In this document: positions 15,846 to 23,084 of the stretch, in pieces
Layout of the letters: each line of letters opens with the position of its first letter
Numbering within the stretch: the stretch's first letter is position 1
Source of the DNA: Candidatus Scybalomonas excrementavium
Lineage (GTDB): Bacteria; Bacillota; Clostridia; Lachnospirales; Lachnospiraceae
Length of the DNA stretch: 28,184 bases
Assembly: GCA_017694765.1 (NCBI GenBank)
Contig: JADIML010000162.1
Coordinates: 1-28,184, forward strand
Reading direction: 5' to 3'
Made by a program: the position numbers and the translations under genes
The notes under the pieces: generated by a model
Databases searched by the model: none
What the model was told of the DNA's origin: nothing
The model's input: the letters and a program-made list of their open reading frames with translations, nothing else

Positions 15846-16619
15846 TTATTCCTTACTCTTTTGTTCTTTCTCTGTCTCTAAGTCTTCTTGTTGCATTTTC
15901 TTTTGGAATATCTTTTTTAAGATTGTATGAGTAAAATTGCTATTATCAAATAACCTTCTATAATAATTTTCGAATCCTAAGTATTTCACCCAATTAGGGA
16001 TTGGTAATTCTAAACCAATTTCTTGTAATACTTCTTCTTCTGATTCACCAATACAAAGACATAACTTCACATTCATCCGTAATCGATTTTTCTCTAAAAA
16101 TTCTTTGGATTGTTGTCCATTTAACAAAATAAAAATAACATCTGGAGCAACTGCGTTAATATCATTAATAATAGCATCTACTTCCTCTTCTTCCATCTTT
16201 GAATGAATACAACTTCCATAACTTTGTATCCTATTATAATATTGTTCTAAATTATTTGACAATATTTCCATTTCTTTCTCATCATTTCCAATCAAATAAA
16301 GACTTAATTGGTTTTTGTGCATTCGATTTAATAGTCGTTCTAAATACCTTTGTGCTAATAGCTTTTTTTCTTTTGAAAGACTATTTTTTTCCCCATAGAT
16401 TTTTTCTTCCATTGTTCGTTCTGCCACAATTGTATGATCACAACTATCTAAAAAATCTAAGAAACTCTCATCTTCCTTTGCTTGTAGAACCGTTTTCATT
16501 CCTACAAAATAAATGACATGGCAAGCTTCTTGACTTAAATAATATTGTGTTTTACTAAATAAACGATCAAGTTTTATGTTATCTACAGAAACTCCTAATA
16601 TTTTTACTCTTTCTTTCAT
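15846..16619 (-). CDS. Divergent WecG/TagA/CpsF-family glycosyltransferase-like protein
   Basis: From ATG 16617-16619 (AAGGA 9 nt upstream) this is a 257-residue protein. The fold pattern is that of TagA/WecG: an opening KILGVSVDNIKLD, a middle LYLIGNDEKEMEIL, then VAPDVIFILLNGQQSKEFLEKNR where active members have GxPKQE. A C-terminal tail (PNWVKYLGFENYYRRLFDN) is typical of TagA, which uses it for membrane docking. Active TagA makes the linkage disaccharide of wall teichoic acid. Here the region that normally holds the catalytic Asp (PDG) reads VAERTMEE, and the GSPKQE-like motif is eroded to LNGQQS. The protein may be inactive or have another role. It is the last gene of the LCP-like operon. 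Confidence 0.75.
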   Translation of the reverse strand: MKERVKILGVSVDNIKLDRLFSKTQYYLSQEACHVIYFVGMKTVLQAKEDESFLDFLDSCDHTIVAERTMEEKIYGEKNSLSKEKKLLAQRYLERLLNRMHKNQLSLYLIGNDEKEMEILSNNLEQYYNRIQSYGSCIHSKMEEEEVDAIINDINAVAPDVIFILLNGQQSKEFLEKNRLRMNVKLCLCIGESEEEVLQEIGLELPIPNWVKYLGFENYYRRLFDNSNFTHTILKKIFQKKMQQEDLETEKEQKSKE

Positions 16620-16636
16620 GAATACCATTCCTTGCT

Positions 16637-17197
16637 CTATTTTATAGAGTAAGTGCCTCTCACATAGACTACCATATCTTTTACTGCTTCTAAATTACTT
16701 CCAGAACGAATCATATAATTATGGTAAAGTACTGCACTTGTTCCATTTTGTACATGTTCCCCCTGCGATAAGTCAAGAATATATTGATCATTGGATGTTA
16801 TCCATATGCCTTCTCCTGAATAAAATACCAATTCTGACCCATATTTTACGACTAATTTCTTTCCTTTTTTTACGGTAACCTTTTTAAAACTACCTTTTTT
16901 AGCTTCTGCTTTTACTGTGGATATCTGTTTTTGTAACGCAACATTTTGCTCTTCTAATTCAGCAATTTGGCTTTGTAATGTTGTTAAATCCACATTGCTT
17001 TGGCTATTTCCATTGGAAGCAGTAGAATTTGTATTTTGCATTTCTAAAAGTCTTTCTTCTAGATAGCTTTTTGTAATTAAAGGATCACCTGAAGACCCCG
17101 GTTCTGCCTGATTCGTAGCTGCTCCTGTAAAAACACCTGCTGAAAACACGACACATAATGCTAAGATCGCTCCAAATACTACTCTTTTCTTTCTCAT
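16637..17197 (-). CDS. Secreted coiled-coil protein of unknown function
   Basis: This 186-residue protein has a signal peptide or anchor at about residues 5-27 (VVFGAILALCVVFSAGVFTGA). A Ser/Asn-rich spacer follows, then a coiled coil at about 71-100 (LTTLQSQIAELEEQNVALQK) and a compact C-terminal domain at about 102-186. That domain starts with a KKVTVKKGKKLVVKYGSE strand pair and ends in VVYVRGTYSIK. No named family is recognised. It sits 20 bp after the LCP-like gene and 18 bp before the TagA-like gene, so it is exported and co-expressed with envelope proteins. It may bridge the cell surface and the LCP-like partner. Confidence 0.8.
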   Translation of the reverse strand: MRKKRVVFGAILALCVVFSAGVFTGAATNQAEPGSSGDPLITKSYLEERLLEMQNTNSTASNGNSQSNVDLTTLQSQIAELEEQNVALQKQISTVKAEAKKGSFKKVTVKKGKKLVVKYGSELVFYSGEGIWITSNDQYILDLSQGEHVQNGTSAVLYHNYMIRSGSNLEAVKDMVVYVRGTYSIK

Positions 17198-17216
17198 ATG
17201 TCATACCTCCTTGTCC

Positions 17217-18476
17217 TTAAGATCGTGCTTGTTCCATTCCTAACACAATTTTAATATCGATTCCACTTAAAGATGGATCTGTAATATATTGTGCATCTGG
17301 GAAATAAGCTCTTAGATCAAGACCCATTCCTTCTGTTTTTACATAGATAATCGCATGTTGTTTCTCTTGATCGTTCTCATTTGCTGCTCCTACAATCTGA
17401 TATCCATCTGCGCTTAATCTATGTACCCATTCTGTTGCAAGCCCTTCTACTCTTGTTCCATTATAAACTTTAATGGCTAAATCTTTTGAAGATGTAACTG
17501 GTGCAACAACAAGGTTTGATAAATCTTGTTCTTCCGTATAGGCTTCTTTTGTTTCCTCAATTTCTTTTATGAAACTTTCTACTTGTTCAGACTGAACTTC
17601 ATATAACTGCCCATCTTGAGTTCCCTCTAAGAGGTGAACACGAAATTGTACTGGTGTTGTTGCGATAAAATTATTTTCATATTCCGTAATAACTTTCTCT
17701 CCTAAATTAGAAGATACAATCTCATAATATTGTTTATAAAACTCTTTTTTTCCTGTTTCATCAAGCCCAAGTGCTGTTTTATAATATTGGTTAAAAAATT
17801 GAGCTGTCATCTTCGCTTGATCAATCGCACCTTGTGAATATCCTGTGAAAGTTAATAACATGTTTACTTTTTCACCATCTAAACTTTGACTTCCCTGTTC
17901 TAAAGTCACTTGTTCTTCCTCTTCATTTGTTTGTGTCATTACCATTGGAACTTCTATTGTTTGTTCTGGCAATAAATTTACAAGAGATTTCAGTGCTTCT
18001 TCATTATAAGTTTCATAGTATGCTATCTTATCAATTCCTAATAATTCTTCTAATGCAGCTACTGTTAATTCATAGCTTTCTTCTGCATTGGAAATATAAG
18101 TTGGAATTTGTCCAATTGTCATCGGCTCTGGTAACAAATCACTTTTTTCTTTCAATTGGCTATATACTTCACTTCCAGCTAAAAGTTCTGTATTGGTTGG
18201 AATTACGATCATGTCCACATTATTTGTATCTGTTTGAAGCATTTTTAACATAATTCCATCCATGCTTTCTTTTTGTTCATTGTGAAATAAAATTGCAGTA
18301 GAAACGATTCCATCTTCTACTTTCTCTGTACTCTTTGCTGTCTTATCATGACCATTTTTGAAGTACCAAAATACTGCATGGTAGGATATAAATGCAACGA
18401 TGACCATACATACAGCAACGATAACAACTTGCAAAAATGCTCGCAAAAAAACAGATTGTGTGTGTTTTTTACTCAT
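17217..18476 (-). CDS. LCP-like membrane protein with LytR_C domain, catalytic Arg residues apparently lost
   Basis: From ATG 18474-18476 (AGGAGG 6 nt upstream) this is a 419-residue protein. There is one TM helix at about 10-38 and an extracellular LCP-like domain at about 55-315, then a LytR_C domain at about 334-413 (AIKVYNGTRVEGLATEWVHR, ending DIKIVLG). LCP enzymes attach teichoic acids or polysaccharides to peptidoglycan. Here only the Asp of the first motif seems kept (SMDGIMLKML), the IPRD motif reads IPTNTE, and the Arg-rich GDFGRxxRQQ region reads GAIDQAKMTAQ. Catalysis is therefore doubtful. A 36-bp longer start (18512) has no good ribosome binding site. It is the first gene of the envelope operon. 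Confidence 0.8.
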   Translation of the reverse strand: MSKKHTQSVFLRAFLQVVIVAVCMVIVAFISYHAVFWYFKNGHDKTAKSTEKVEDGIVSTAILFHNEQKESMDGIMLKMLQTDTNNVDMIVIPTNTELLAGSEVYSQLKEKSDLLPEPMTIGQIPTYISNAEESYELTVAALEELLGIDKIAYYETYNEEALKSLVNLLPEQTIEVPMVMTQTNEEEEQVTLEQGSQSLDGEKVNMLLTFTGYSQGAIDQAKMTAQFFNQYYKTALGLDETGKKEFYKQYYEIVSSNLGEKVITEYENNFIATTPVQFRVHLLEGTQDGQLYEVQSEQVESFIKEIEETKEAYTEEQDLSNLVVAPVTSSKDLAIKVYNGTRVEGLATEWVHRLSADGYQIVGAANENDQEKQHAIIYVKTEGMGLDLRAYFPDAQYITDPSLSGIDIKIVLGMEQARS

Positions 18477-18571
18477 TCTTTTCCTCCTATTGTTTGAAAC
18501 AGTTTTCCTCAATATTATAAGGCATCTATCCCATATGATGTTACCATTTCTTTATGGATACATTAACTTTC

Positions 18572-18600
18572 AGTATATCAGATCACCCGTTTCATTTCAA
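18572..18600 (-). promoter_or_regulatory. Sigma-A-type promoter of the LCP-like operon
   Basis: On the minus strand TTGAAA (18595-18600) is followed by a 17-bp spacer and TATACT (18572-18577). This lies about 96 bp upstream of the LCP-like start codon. Repeat copy 2 abuts the -35 box on its upstream side. Confidence 0.7.
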
Positions 18601-18653
18601 CTGTTGTCAAAAATCTATAAATATCTACAGCTCTTGTTTGATTCCCTGTTCTA
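18601..18653 (-). repeat. Dispersed 53-bp repeat, copy 2
   Basis: This is the partner of 8171-8223 (44 of 53 identical, ungapped). Its end directly abuts the -35 box (18595-18600) of the promoter for the LCP-like operon. Read on the minus strand it is open in one frame and would encode a peptide containing NQTRAVDIYRFL. The same frame in copy 1 reads TRCIDMYRFL after a stop, so the repeat could be a relic of coding sequence. Confidence 0.65.
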
Positions 18654-18697
18654 TTACCACCTTGGAACAAATGCTATTTCTTTCTATTTATAAGTTT

Positions 18698-18705
18698 GCT
18701 ACAAT
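18698..18705 (+). promoter_or_regulatory. Extended -10 promoter of the SDR gene
   Basis: TGCTACAAT (TGnTACAAT) at about 18697-18705 is an extended -10 element 38 bp before the SDR start. No good -35 was found. It is divergent to the LCP-like operon promoter, with repeat copy 2 between them. Confidence 0.45.
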
Positions 18706-18743
18706 AACAAAAGAAAAATATGAAATGAAAGGAAGTATTATCT

Positions 18744-19478
18744 ATGAGTCAACCAAAAACAGTAATCGTTACTGGTGCATCAAGAGGAATTGGAAAAGCT
18801 ATCGCTCTTGAATTTGCACGTCATCATTGGAATGTTGTCATTTTATCAAGGAGAAGTGAACAAGAACTTCTTGCTACCAAACAAGAAATCGAAAAACTTG
18901 GAGCGAAATGTCTTACTTTCCTTGGAGATGTCAGTGATAAAACTTTTGCACCTTTTGTCATCGAGCAAACATATAAGCACTTTTTTACCATTGATTGTCT
19001 GATTAACAATGCTGCTATTTCCCAAATAGGTGTATTAACAGATTTTTCTCCTGAAGATTGGGATAAAATGATTGCCACAAACCTTTCTTCTGTCTTTTAT
19101 TTTTCTCATGCTGTTCTTCCTCATATGGTTCATGAGAAATCCGGTTGTATTTTAAACATCTCTTCTGTTTGGGGTGAAGTTGGTGCTTCTTGCGAAGTGG
19201 CATATAGTGCCTCAAAGGGCGGGGTCAACGCCTTTACAAAAGCTCTTGCAAAGGAATTGGCTCCAAGTAACATTTGTGTCAATGCTATTTCTTGTGGTGC
19301 TATTGAAACTTCGATGAACCAATGGCTATCCAAAGAAGAGGAAGAAGCACTTACCGATGAAATACCAATTGGAAGACTTGGTAAGCCTGAAGAAATTGCT
19401 TCCTTTGCTTATACACTGGCAAATTCTCCATCCTATTTGACAGGTCAAGTGATTCGCATGGATGGCGGCTGGATTTAG
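18744..19478 (+). CDS. Short-chain dehydrogenase/reductase, FabG-like (3-oxoacyl-ACP reductase family)
   Basis: This 244-residue NAD(P)H-dependent oxidoreductase has a classical SDR fold. The cofactor motif is TGASRGIG (10-17), the NNAA motif is at 88-91, and the catalytic Ser141, Tyr154 and Lys158 come from NISSVWG and YSASK. It ends in MDGGWI, as FabG-like proteins do. The usual NAIAPG proline is Cys (NAISCG). It is the only clear plus-strand gene in the window. The ATG follows AAAGGAAG by 8 nt. It stands alone rather than in a fab operon, so the substrate may not be an acyl-ACP. Its stop lies 2 bp from the stop of the convergent patatin gene, which leaves no room for a terminator between them. 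Confidence 0.92.
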   Translation: MSQPKTVIVTGASRGIGKAIALEFARHHWNVVILSRRSEQELLATKQEIEKLGAKCLTFLGDVSDKTFAPFVIEQTYKHFFTIDCLINNAAISQIGVLTDFSPEDWDKMIATNLSSVFYFSHAVLPHMVHEKSGCILNISSVWGEVGASCEVAYSASKGGVNAFTKALAKELAPSNICVNAISCGAIETSMNQWLSKEEEEALTDEIPIGRLGKPEEIASFAYTLANSPSYLTGQVIRMDGGWI

Positions 19479-19480
19479 TA

Positions 19481-20323
19481 TTATTTACTACGACAAATTT
19501 CTCGAATTTGTTCCATATGTTGAAGTGCCATCTCGTATCCCATCTGATAGGTTTCTTTTATCGTATCAAGATTTTTTTCCATACTATCGATTGGTTTTGT
19601 AGGTCTTAATATCAATGCCTTGCCTTCTTTTTCTAGTTGTTCACAAAACTGAACCGTTTCATTATATGCAGTATGGCGCTTTAACAAAATGGATTCTAAT
19701 TTCGGATATTTTCTTTTTAAGACTTTCGATGCAACTTGATTGGATTTACCAAGTTTTTTACGATATTCTTTTGGTCTTGTTAAAACAATCAAATGCTTTT
19801 GGTTTCCATCTTCTATTGCTTTCCTAATAGGAATTGGAGCGACAAGTCCACCATCATAATACGGTGTACCTTCTATCATAATTTCTGGAAATACAAGTGG
19901 AATGGCACAAGTTGCTCGAAGCATAGAACATTTTTTATCTAACTTCATTCCATCAAAATACTGTATCTGCCCTGTTTTTGCATTGGTAGCTCCAACTAAT
20001 AAAGTACCTTTATAAGAGGTAAACGTTTCCCAATCAAAAGGGTATATCTCATTTGGTATCGTATCAAAAACAAAATCAATTCCAAATAAACTTCTACATT
20101 TTAAGAAATTCCTTTTTCCAACATATCGCTTATCATGTCGAAACTTTAAAAGAATGTCCAAATTCCTATTTTTTTGTTTTGAAATATAAGAAACTCCATT
20201 TGTTATACCTGCTGATACTCCAATGCAATATGGAAACATTACTTCTTGATCAAGCATCGCATCCATAACACCGGCACTAAAAATCGGGCGAAATGTTCCC
20301 CCTTCTAAAACAAGACTTCCCAT
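19481..20323 (-). CDS. Patatin-like phospholipase family protein
   Basis: This 280-residue serine hydrolase of the RssA/patatin type would hydrolyse acyl esters of lipids, probably in the cytoplasm or at the inner membrane face. The glycine-rich oxyanion segment LEGGTFRPIFSAGV spans about residues 6-19 and has a Phe-Arg insertion. The nucleophile elbow GVSAG (Ser37) and the catalytic dyad Asp in YYDGG (Asp157) are both present. No signal peptide is seen. The ATG follows GAAGGGATAATAA. It lies about 92 bp after the GreA-family gene with no clear terminator between, so co-transcription is possible. A 7-bp hairpin (19493-19511) overlaps its last codons and may act for both convergent genes. Confidence 0.9.
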   Translation of the reverse strand: MGSLVLEGGTFRPIFSAGVMDAMLDQEVMFPYCIGVSAGITNGVSYISKQKNRNLDILLKFRHDKRYVGKRNFLKCRSLFGIDFVFDTIPNEIYPFDWETFTSYKGTLLVGATNAKTGQIQYFDGMKLDKKCSMLRATCAIPLVFPEIMIEGTPYYDGGLVAPIPIRKAIEDGNQKHLIVLTRPKEYRKKLGKSNQVASKVLKRKYPKLESILLKRHTAYNETVQFCEQLEKEGKALILRPTKPIDSMEKNLDTIKETYQMGYEMALQHMEQIREICRSK

Positions 20324-20415
20324 TTATTATCCCTTCTTTCTTTTCCTTTATCACTTGTTATTTTATATCCTGTATGGTTCAATCTCTCTTAACATATAAT
20401 TATTATTTCATTTTA

Positions 20416-20919
20416 TTAAAAACTTCGAATGGTATCGCCTTCTTCTTCTCCAGTCTTTTGTATTTCTTGAATCACTACATAGTATCCATATTGATCATTG
20501 ACTTTTACAAAGACACGATCGTTTACTTTATGCCCAAAAATGGCTCGTCCAAGTGGCGATTCTTTACTAATTTTATTATTTAAGATGTCTTCTCGCATCG
20601 TTGTTACAACTTTATACGTTTCTACTTCTTTGTCTTCCTCAAAATATAAAATAACTGTATTATTTAGTCCGACTTCATCTTCTTTCGATTCTTCTGACAC
20701 AATTTTAGCTGTTTTTATCATTCTCTCTAAATAACGAATTCGACTTTCATTTCTATTTTTTTCCTTCTTTGCCGCATAATATTCAAAGTTTTCACTTAAG
20801 TCACCTTGTGCTCTTGCTTCTTTTACATGCTCTAATAACTGTTTTCGTACAACACATTTTCTATGCTCTATCTCTTCTTCCATTTTTTGAATATCACTTT
20901 TTGTCAACTGATTATACAT
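20416..20919 (-). CDS. GreA/GreB-family transcript cleavage factor
   Basis: This 167-residue protein matches the GreA layout. The N-terminal coiled coil carries the tip motif ARAQGDLSENFEYYAA at about residues 35-50, with Asp40 and Glu43 as the acidic catalytic pair. The C-terminal FKBP-like domain contains SPLGRAIFGHKVND, typical of GreA. The family rescues stalled RNA polymerase by stimulating RNA cleavage. The ending (GEEEGDTIRSF) is slightly longer than usual. Clostridia often carry two Gre paralogues and this may be the second. The ribosome binding site is AAAGGAG. It lies 26 bp after nth on the same strand, so the two probably form an operon. Confidence 0.9.
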   Translation of the reverse strand: MYNQLTKSDIQKMEEEIEHRKCVVRKQLLEHVKEARAQGDLSENFEYYAAKKEKNRNESRIRYLERMIKTAKIVSEESKEDEVGLNNTVILYFEEDKEVETYKVVTTMREDILNNKISKESPLGRAIFGHKVNDRVFVKVNDQYGYYVVIQEIQKTGEEEGDTIRSF

Positions 20920-20945
20920 ATTGCTCTCCTTTCCTCTTACTAATG

Positions 20946-21614
20946 TTATTGCCCCTTAGCTGATTCTTTTTTCTTTTTTGCTTCTTTTTTCTCTATCTTT
21001 TTTTCACATAAGTCTGCAAATATACACGTATCACAATGTGCCTTTCTCGCTGTACAAATAGCTCTTCCATGATAAATCAACTGAAAATTAATGCGAATCC
21101 AATGTTCCATTGGCAATACTTTTTGTAATTCATATTCCACTTCTTCTGGATTTTTTCCCTTTGCCCAACCAAATCTTTTTACAATACGCATAACATGGGT
21201 ATCCACTGTAATTCCTGGTATGCCATAGGCATCCGATAAAAATAAATTCGCTGTTTTTCTTCCAACCCCTGCTAATTGTACAAGTTCTTCCATCGTCTTT
21301 GGCACTTCTCCACCATACTGTTCTACAATTTGTTCACAGCACTTCTTCATATTCTTTGCTTTATTCTTATAAAGACCAATGGTTTTAATTTGTTCTTCAA
21401 TTTGGGATACATCCGCATTTGCCATGCTTTCCACAGAAGGGAAACACTTCCAAAGCGTTGGTAACACATCTTCTACCTGTTTATCTGTACTTTGAGCACT
21501 TAACATAATCGCTAATAATAATTGCCATGGTTCTTTGTGTAAAAAACCCTCTTTTGTTACGCCATATACTTCATCTAATTTATCTAATATTTCTTGTACT
21601 TGTTCTTTCTTCAT
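20946..21614 (-). CDS. nth: Endonuclease III (Nth), base-excision DNA glycosylase/AP lyase
   Basis: This 222-residue DNA repair enzyme removes oxidised pyrimidines and nicks at abasic sites. The helix-hairpin-helix motif is LVQLAGVGRKTA, giving Lys120, and the catalytic Asp138 is in VDTH, the same numbers as in the E. coli enzyme. The iron-sulphur cluster ligands follow the C-x6-C-x2-C-x5-C pattern (Cys187, 194, 197, 203). A Lys/Glu-rich tail of about 20 residues is extra. The ribosome binding site is AAAGGAAA. A -10 box TATAAT (21642-21647) stands about 28 bp upstream on the minus strand, with only a weak -35. Confidence 0.97.
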   Translation of the reverse strand: MKKEQVQEILDKLDEVYGVTKEGFLHKEPWQLLLAIMLSAQSTDKQVEDVLPTLWKCFPSVESMANADVSQIEEQIKTIGLYKNKAKNMKKCCEQIVEQYGGEVPKTMEELVQLAGVGRKTANLFLSDAYGIPGITVDTHVMRIVKRFGWAKGKNPEEVEYELQKVLPMEHWIRINFQLIYHGRAICTARKAHCDTCIFADLCEKKIEKKEAKKKKESAKGQ

Positions 21615-21641
21615 ACTCTATTTCCTTTCCTAGTTCTTTCT

Positions 21642-21647
21642 ATTATA
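21642..21647 (-). promoter_or_regulatory. -10 box upstream of nth
   Basis: TATAAT on the minus strand lies 28 bp before the nth start, preceded at 18 bp by TACAAA as a poor -35. It is a plausible start for an nth - greA-like (- patatin) transcript. Confidence 0.4.
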
Positions 21648-21691
21648 ATATATTTTCTCCCATTTTTGTACTGGTTTCTAGCAAAAGAAAA

Positions 21692-21723
21692 GGATATAGC
21701 ACTCTATGTTTCATGCTATATCC
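21692..21723 (-). terminator. Rho-independent terminator after the MetE-C-like gene
   Basis: A perfect 10-bp stem (arms 21692-21701 GGATATAGCA and 21714-21723) with a 12-nt loop is followed on the minus strand by TTTTCTTTT. It is about 78 bp past the stop of 21801-22925. T residues also follow on the plus strand, so it may work both ways. Confidence 0.75.
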
Positions 21724-21800
21724 CTTTTTACATATTTATATTATGATTTTCATTGGATTTTTATGGAAAAGAATTTCTTATATATTTATTTCTATATTCA

Positions 21801-22925
21801 TTATGCATTCCAAACTTCTTTTGCAATTTCGTTTACTAATCTAATTTTTGCCCATTGCTCTTCTTCTGTTAATTTATTCCCAATTTCACAAGAAGCAAAA
21901 CCACATTGTGGACTTAAATATAAACGATCTAACGGTATGTATTTCGCTGCTTCATGAATTCTTTTTATAATGGTTTCTTTATCTTCAAGTTGTGGAGTTT
22001 TTGTTGTAATAAGTCCTAAGACTACTTTCTTATTACCAGATACATATTGTAATGGTTCAAATCCACCAGAACGTTCATCATCATACTCTAAGTAGTAAGC
22101 ATCAACATTTTCTTTTTGGAATAAATATTCAGCAACAGAATCATAAGAACCACTACTAAAGTAAGTCGAATGATAATTTCCTCTACATACATGAGTATGA
22201 ATAACTAAATCATCTGGTTTTCCCTCGATTGCCAAGTTATTGACATATAAAAGTTGCTCCATAACCTGTTCTAAATCTACTCCTGCTCCATAGCGAGCAC
22301 AACCATCTCCACCTACACAAACTCCCCATGTACAATCATCAAACTGAATATTTCTGCATCCAGCATCATATAAATCACGAATCACTTTCTGATAGCCTTT
22401 TGCAATATCCTGAATCAATTCTTCGTTTGTTGGATAGAACTTTCTAGTTCTTTCTAAATTCACTTCTAGTATCATCTGTTGTAAAAACTGTGCTGGTGCA
22501 GGAATTGTCTGTTTTGCTACTGTATTTTCATCTTCCAATGCTTTTACAAATTGAAAGTGTTCTACAAATGGGTGATGATTCACAGAGATTTTTCCAACTA
22601 AATAGGTATCATCAATTAGTGCTGGTTCTCCATGAAAGAGCACTCCTGTCTCTGTTTTTTGATGGGCTACGCCTTCAAATCCCCACATAAAATCTAAATG
22701 CCATGTAGCACGTCTAAATTCTCCATCTGTAATCACATGTAAACCTGCTGCTTTTTGTTTAGCAACTAGATCTAAAATTGCTTCATTTTCTACTTTGGTC
22801 AATTCTTCTTTGGAAATTGTTCCAGCTTCAAACTTAGCTCTTGCTTCTTTTAATGTTTGTGGTCTTAAAAAACTTCCAACAATATCTGCTCGAAATGGTG
22901 TATATAATGTCTTTGTATTACTCAT
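21801..22925 (-). CDS. MetE C-terminal-like cobalamin-independent methyltransferase (YxjG/YxjH-like)
   Basis: This 374-residue protein corresponds to the catalytic half of MetE only, like YxjG/YxjH of Bacillus. It probably transfers a methyl group to homocysteine or a related thiol. The zinc ligands are visible: His245 and Cys247 in HTHVCRGN, Glu280 in YYLEYD, and Cys341 in SPQCGF. An N-terminal stretch ITDGEFRRATWHLDF fits the substrate-binding barrel. The ribosome binding site is GAGGAGA, 7 nt before the ATG. No SAM or T-box riboswitch is seen in the short leader. A palindrome at 23022-23036 fits a LysR-type operator, and the LysR gene lies just upstream on the same strand. The methyl donor is not known for this class. 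Confidence 0.88.
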   Translation of the reverse strand: MSNTKTLYTPFRADIVGSFLRPQTLKEARAKFEAGTISKEELTKVENEAILDLVAKQKAAGLHVITDGEFRRATWHLDFMWGFEGVAHQKTETGVLFHGEPALIDDTYLVGKISVNHHPFVEHFQFVKALEDENTVAKQTIPAPAQFLQQMILEVNLERTRKFYPTNEELIQDIAKGYQKVIRDLYDAGCRNIQFDDCTWGVCVGGDGCARYGAGVDLEQVMEQLLYVNNLAIEGKPDDLVIHTHVCRGNYHSTYFSSGSYDSVAEYLFQKENVDAYYLEYDDERSGGFEPLQYVSGNKKVVLGLITTKTPQLEDKETIIKRIHEAAKYIPLDRLYLSPQCGFASCEIGNKLTEEEQWAKIRLVNEIAKEVWNA

Positions 22926-23000
22926 GTTATCTCTCCTCTTTGTTATATTTATAGTTTTATCAGGAAATTTTATATTTTCCCCTCTCTTTTCTGTATATTA

Positions 23001-23036
23001 ACTATAACAGAGGTTTCTAACATTGTATAATACAAT
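23001..23036 (-). promoter_or_regulatory. Promoter and LysR-type operator upstream of MetE-C-like gene
   Basis: The perfect palindrome ATTGTAT-A-ATACAAT (23022-23036) has the T-N11-A form of LysR-type binding sites. It overlaps a likely minus-strand promoter: TATACA (23024-23029), a 17-bp spacer and TATAGT (23001-23006). The same bases read on the plus strand give TATAAC (23003-23008), 17 bp and TATAAT (23026-23031). Confidence 0.5.
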
Positions 23037-23044
23037 TAAGATTT

Positions 23045-23084
23045 TGTTTGATATAGCTTTAAACTATATCAAACATATTTTTTT
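23045..23084 (+). terminator. Hairpin at the 3' end of lysR with T-run on the plus strand
   Basis: A perfect 12-bp stem (arms 23045-23056 and 23064-23075) with a 7-nt loop overlaps the lysR stop codon. The run TATTTTTTT follows it on the plus strand, while the minus strand has no T-run. It is therefore a better terminator for a short plus-strand transcript than for lysR itself. Confidence 0.5.

Noticed and set aside
22926..23000. SAM riboswitch before the MetE-C-like gene
   Set aside because: The leader is far too short and lacks the SAM-I core.
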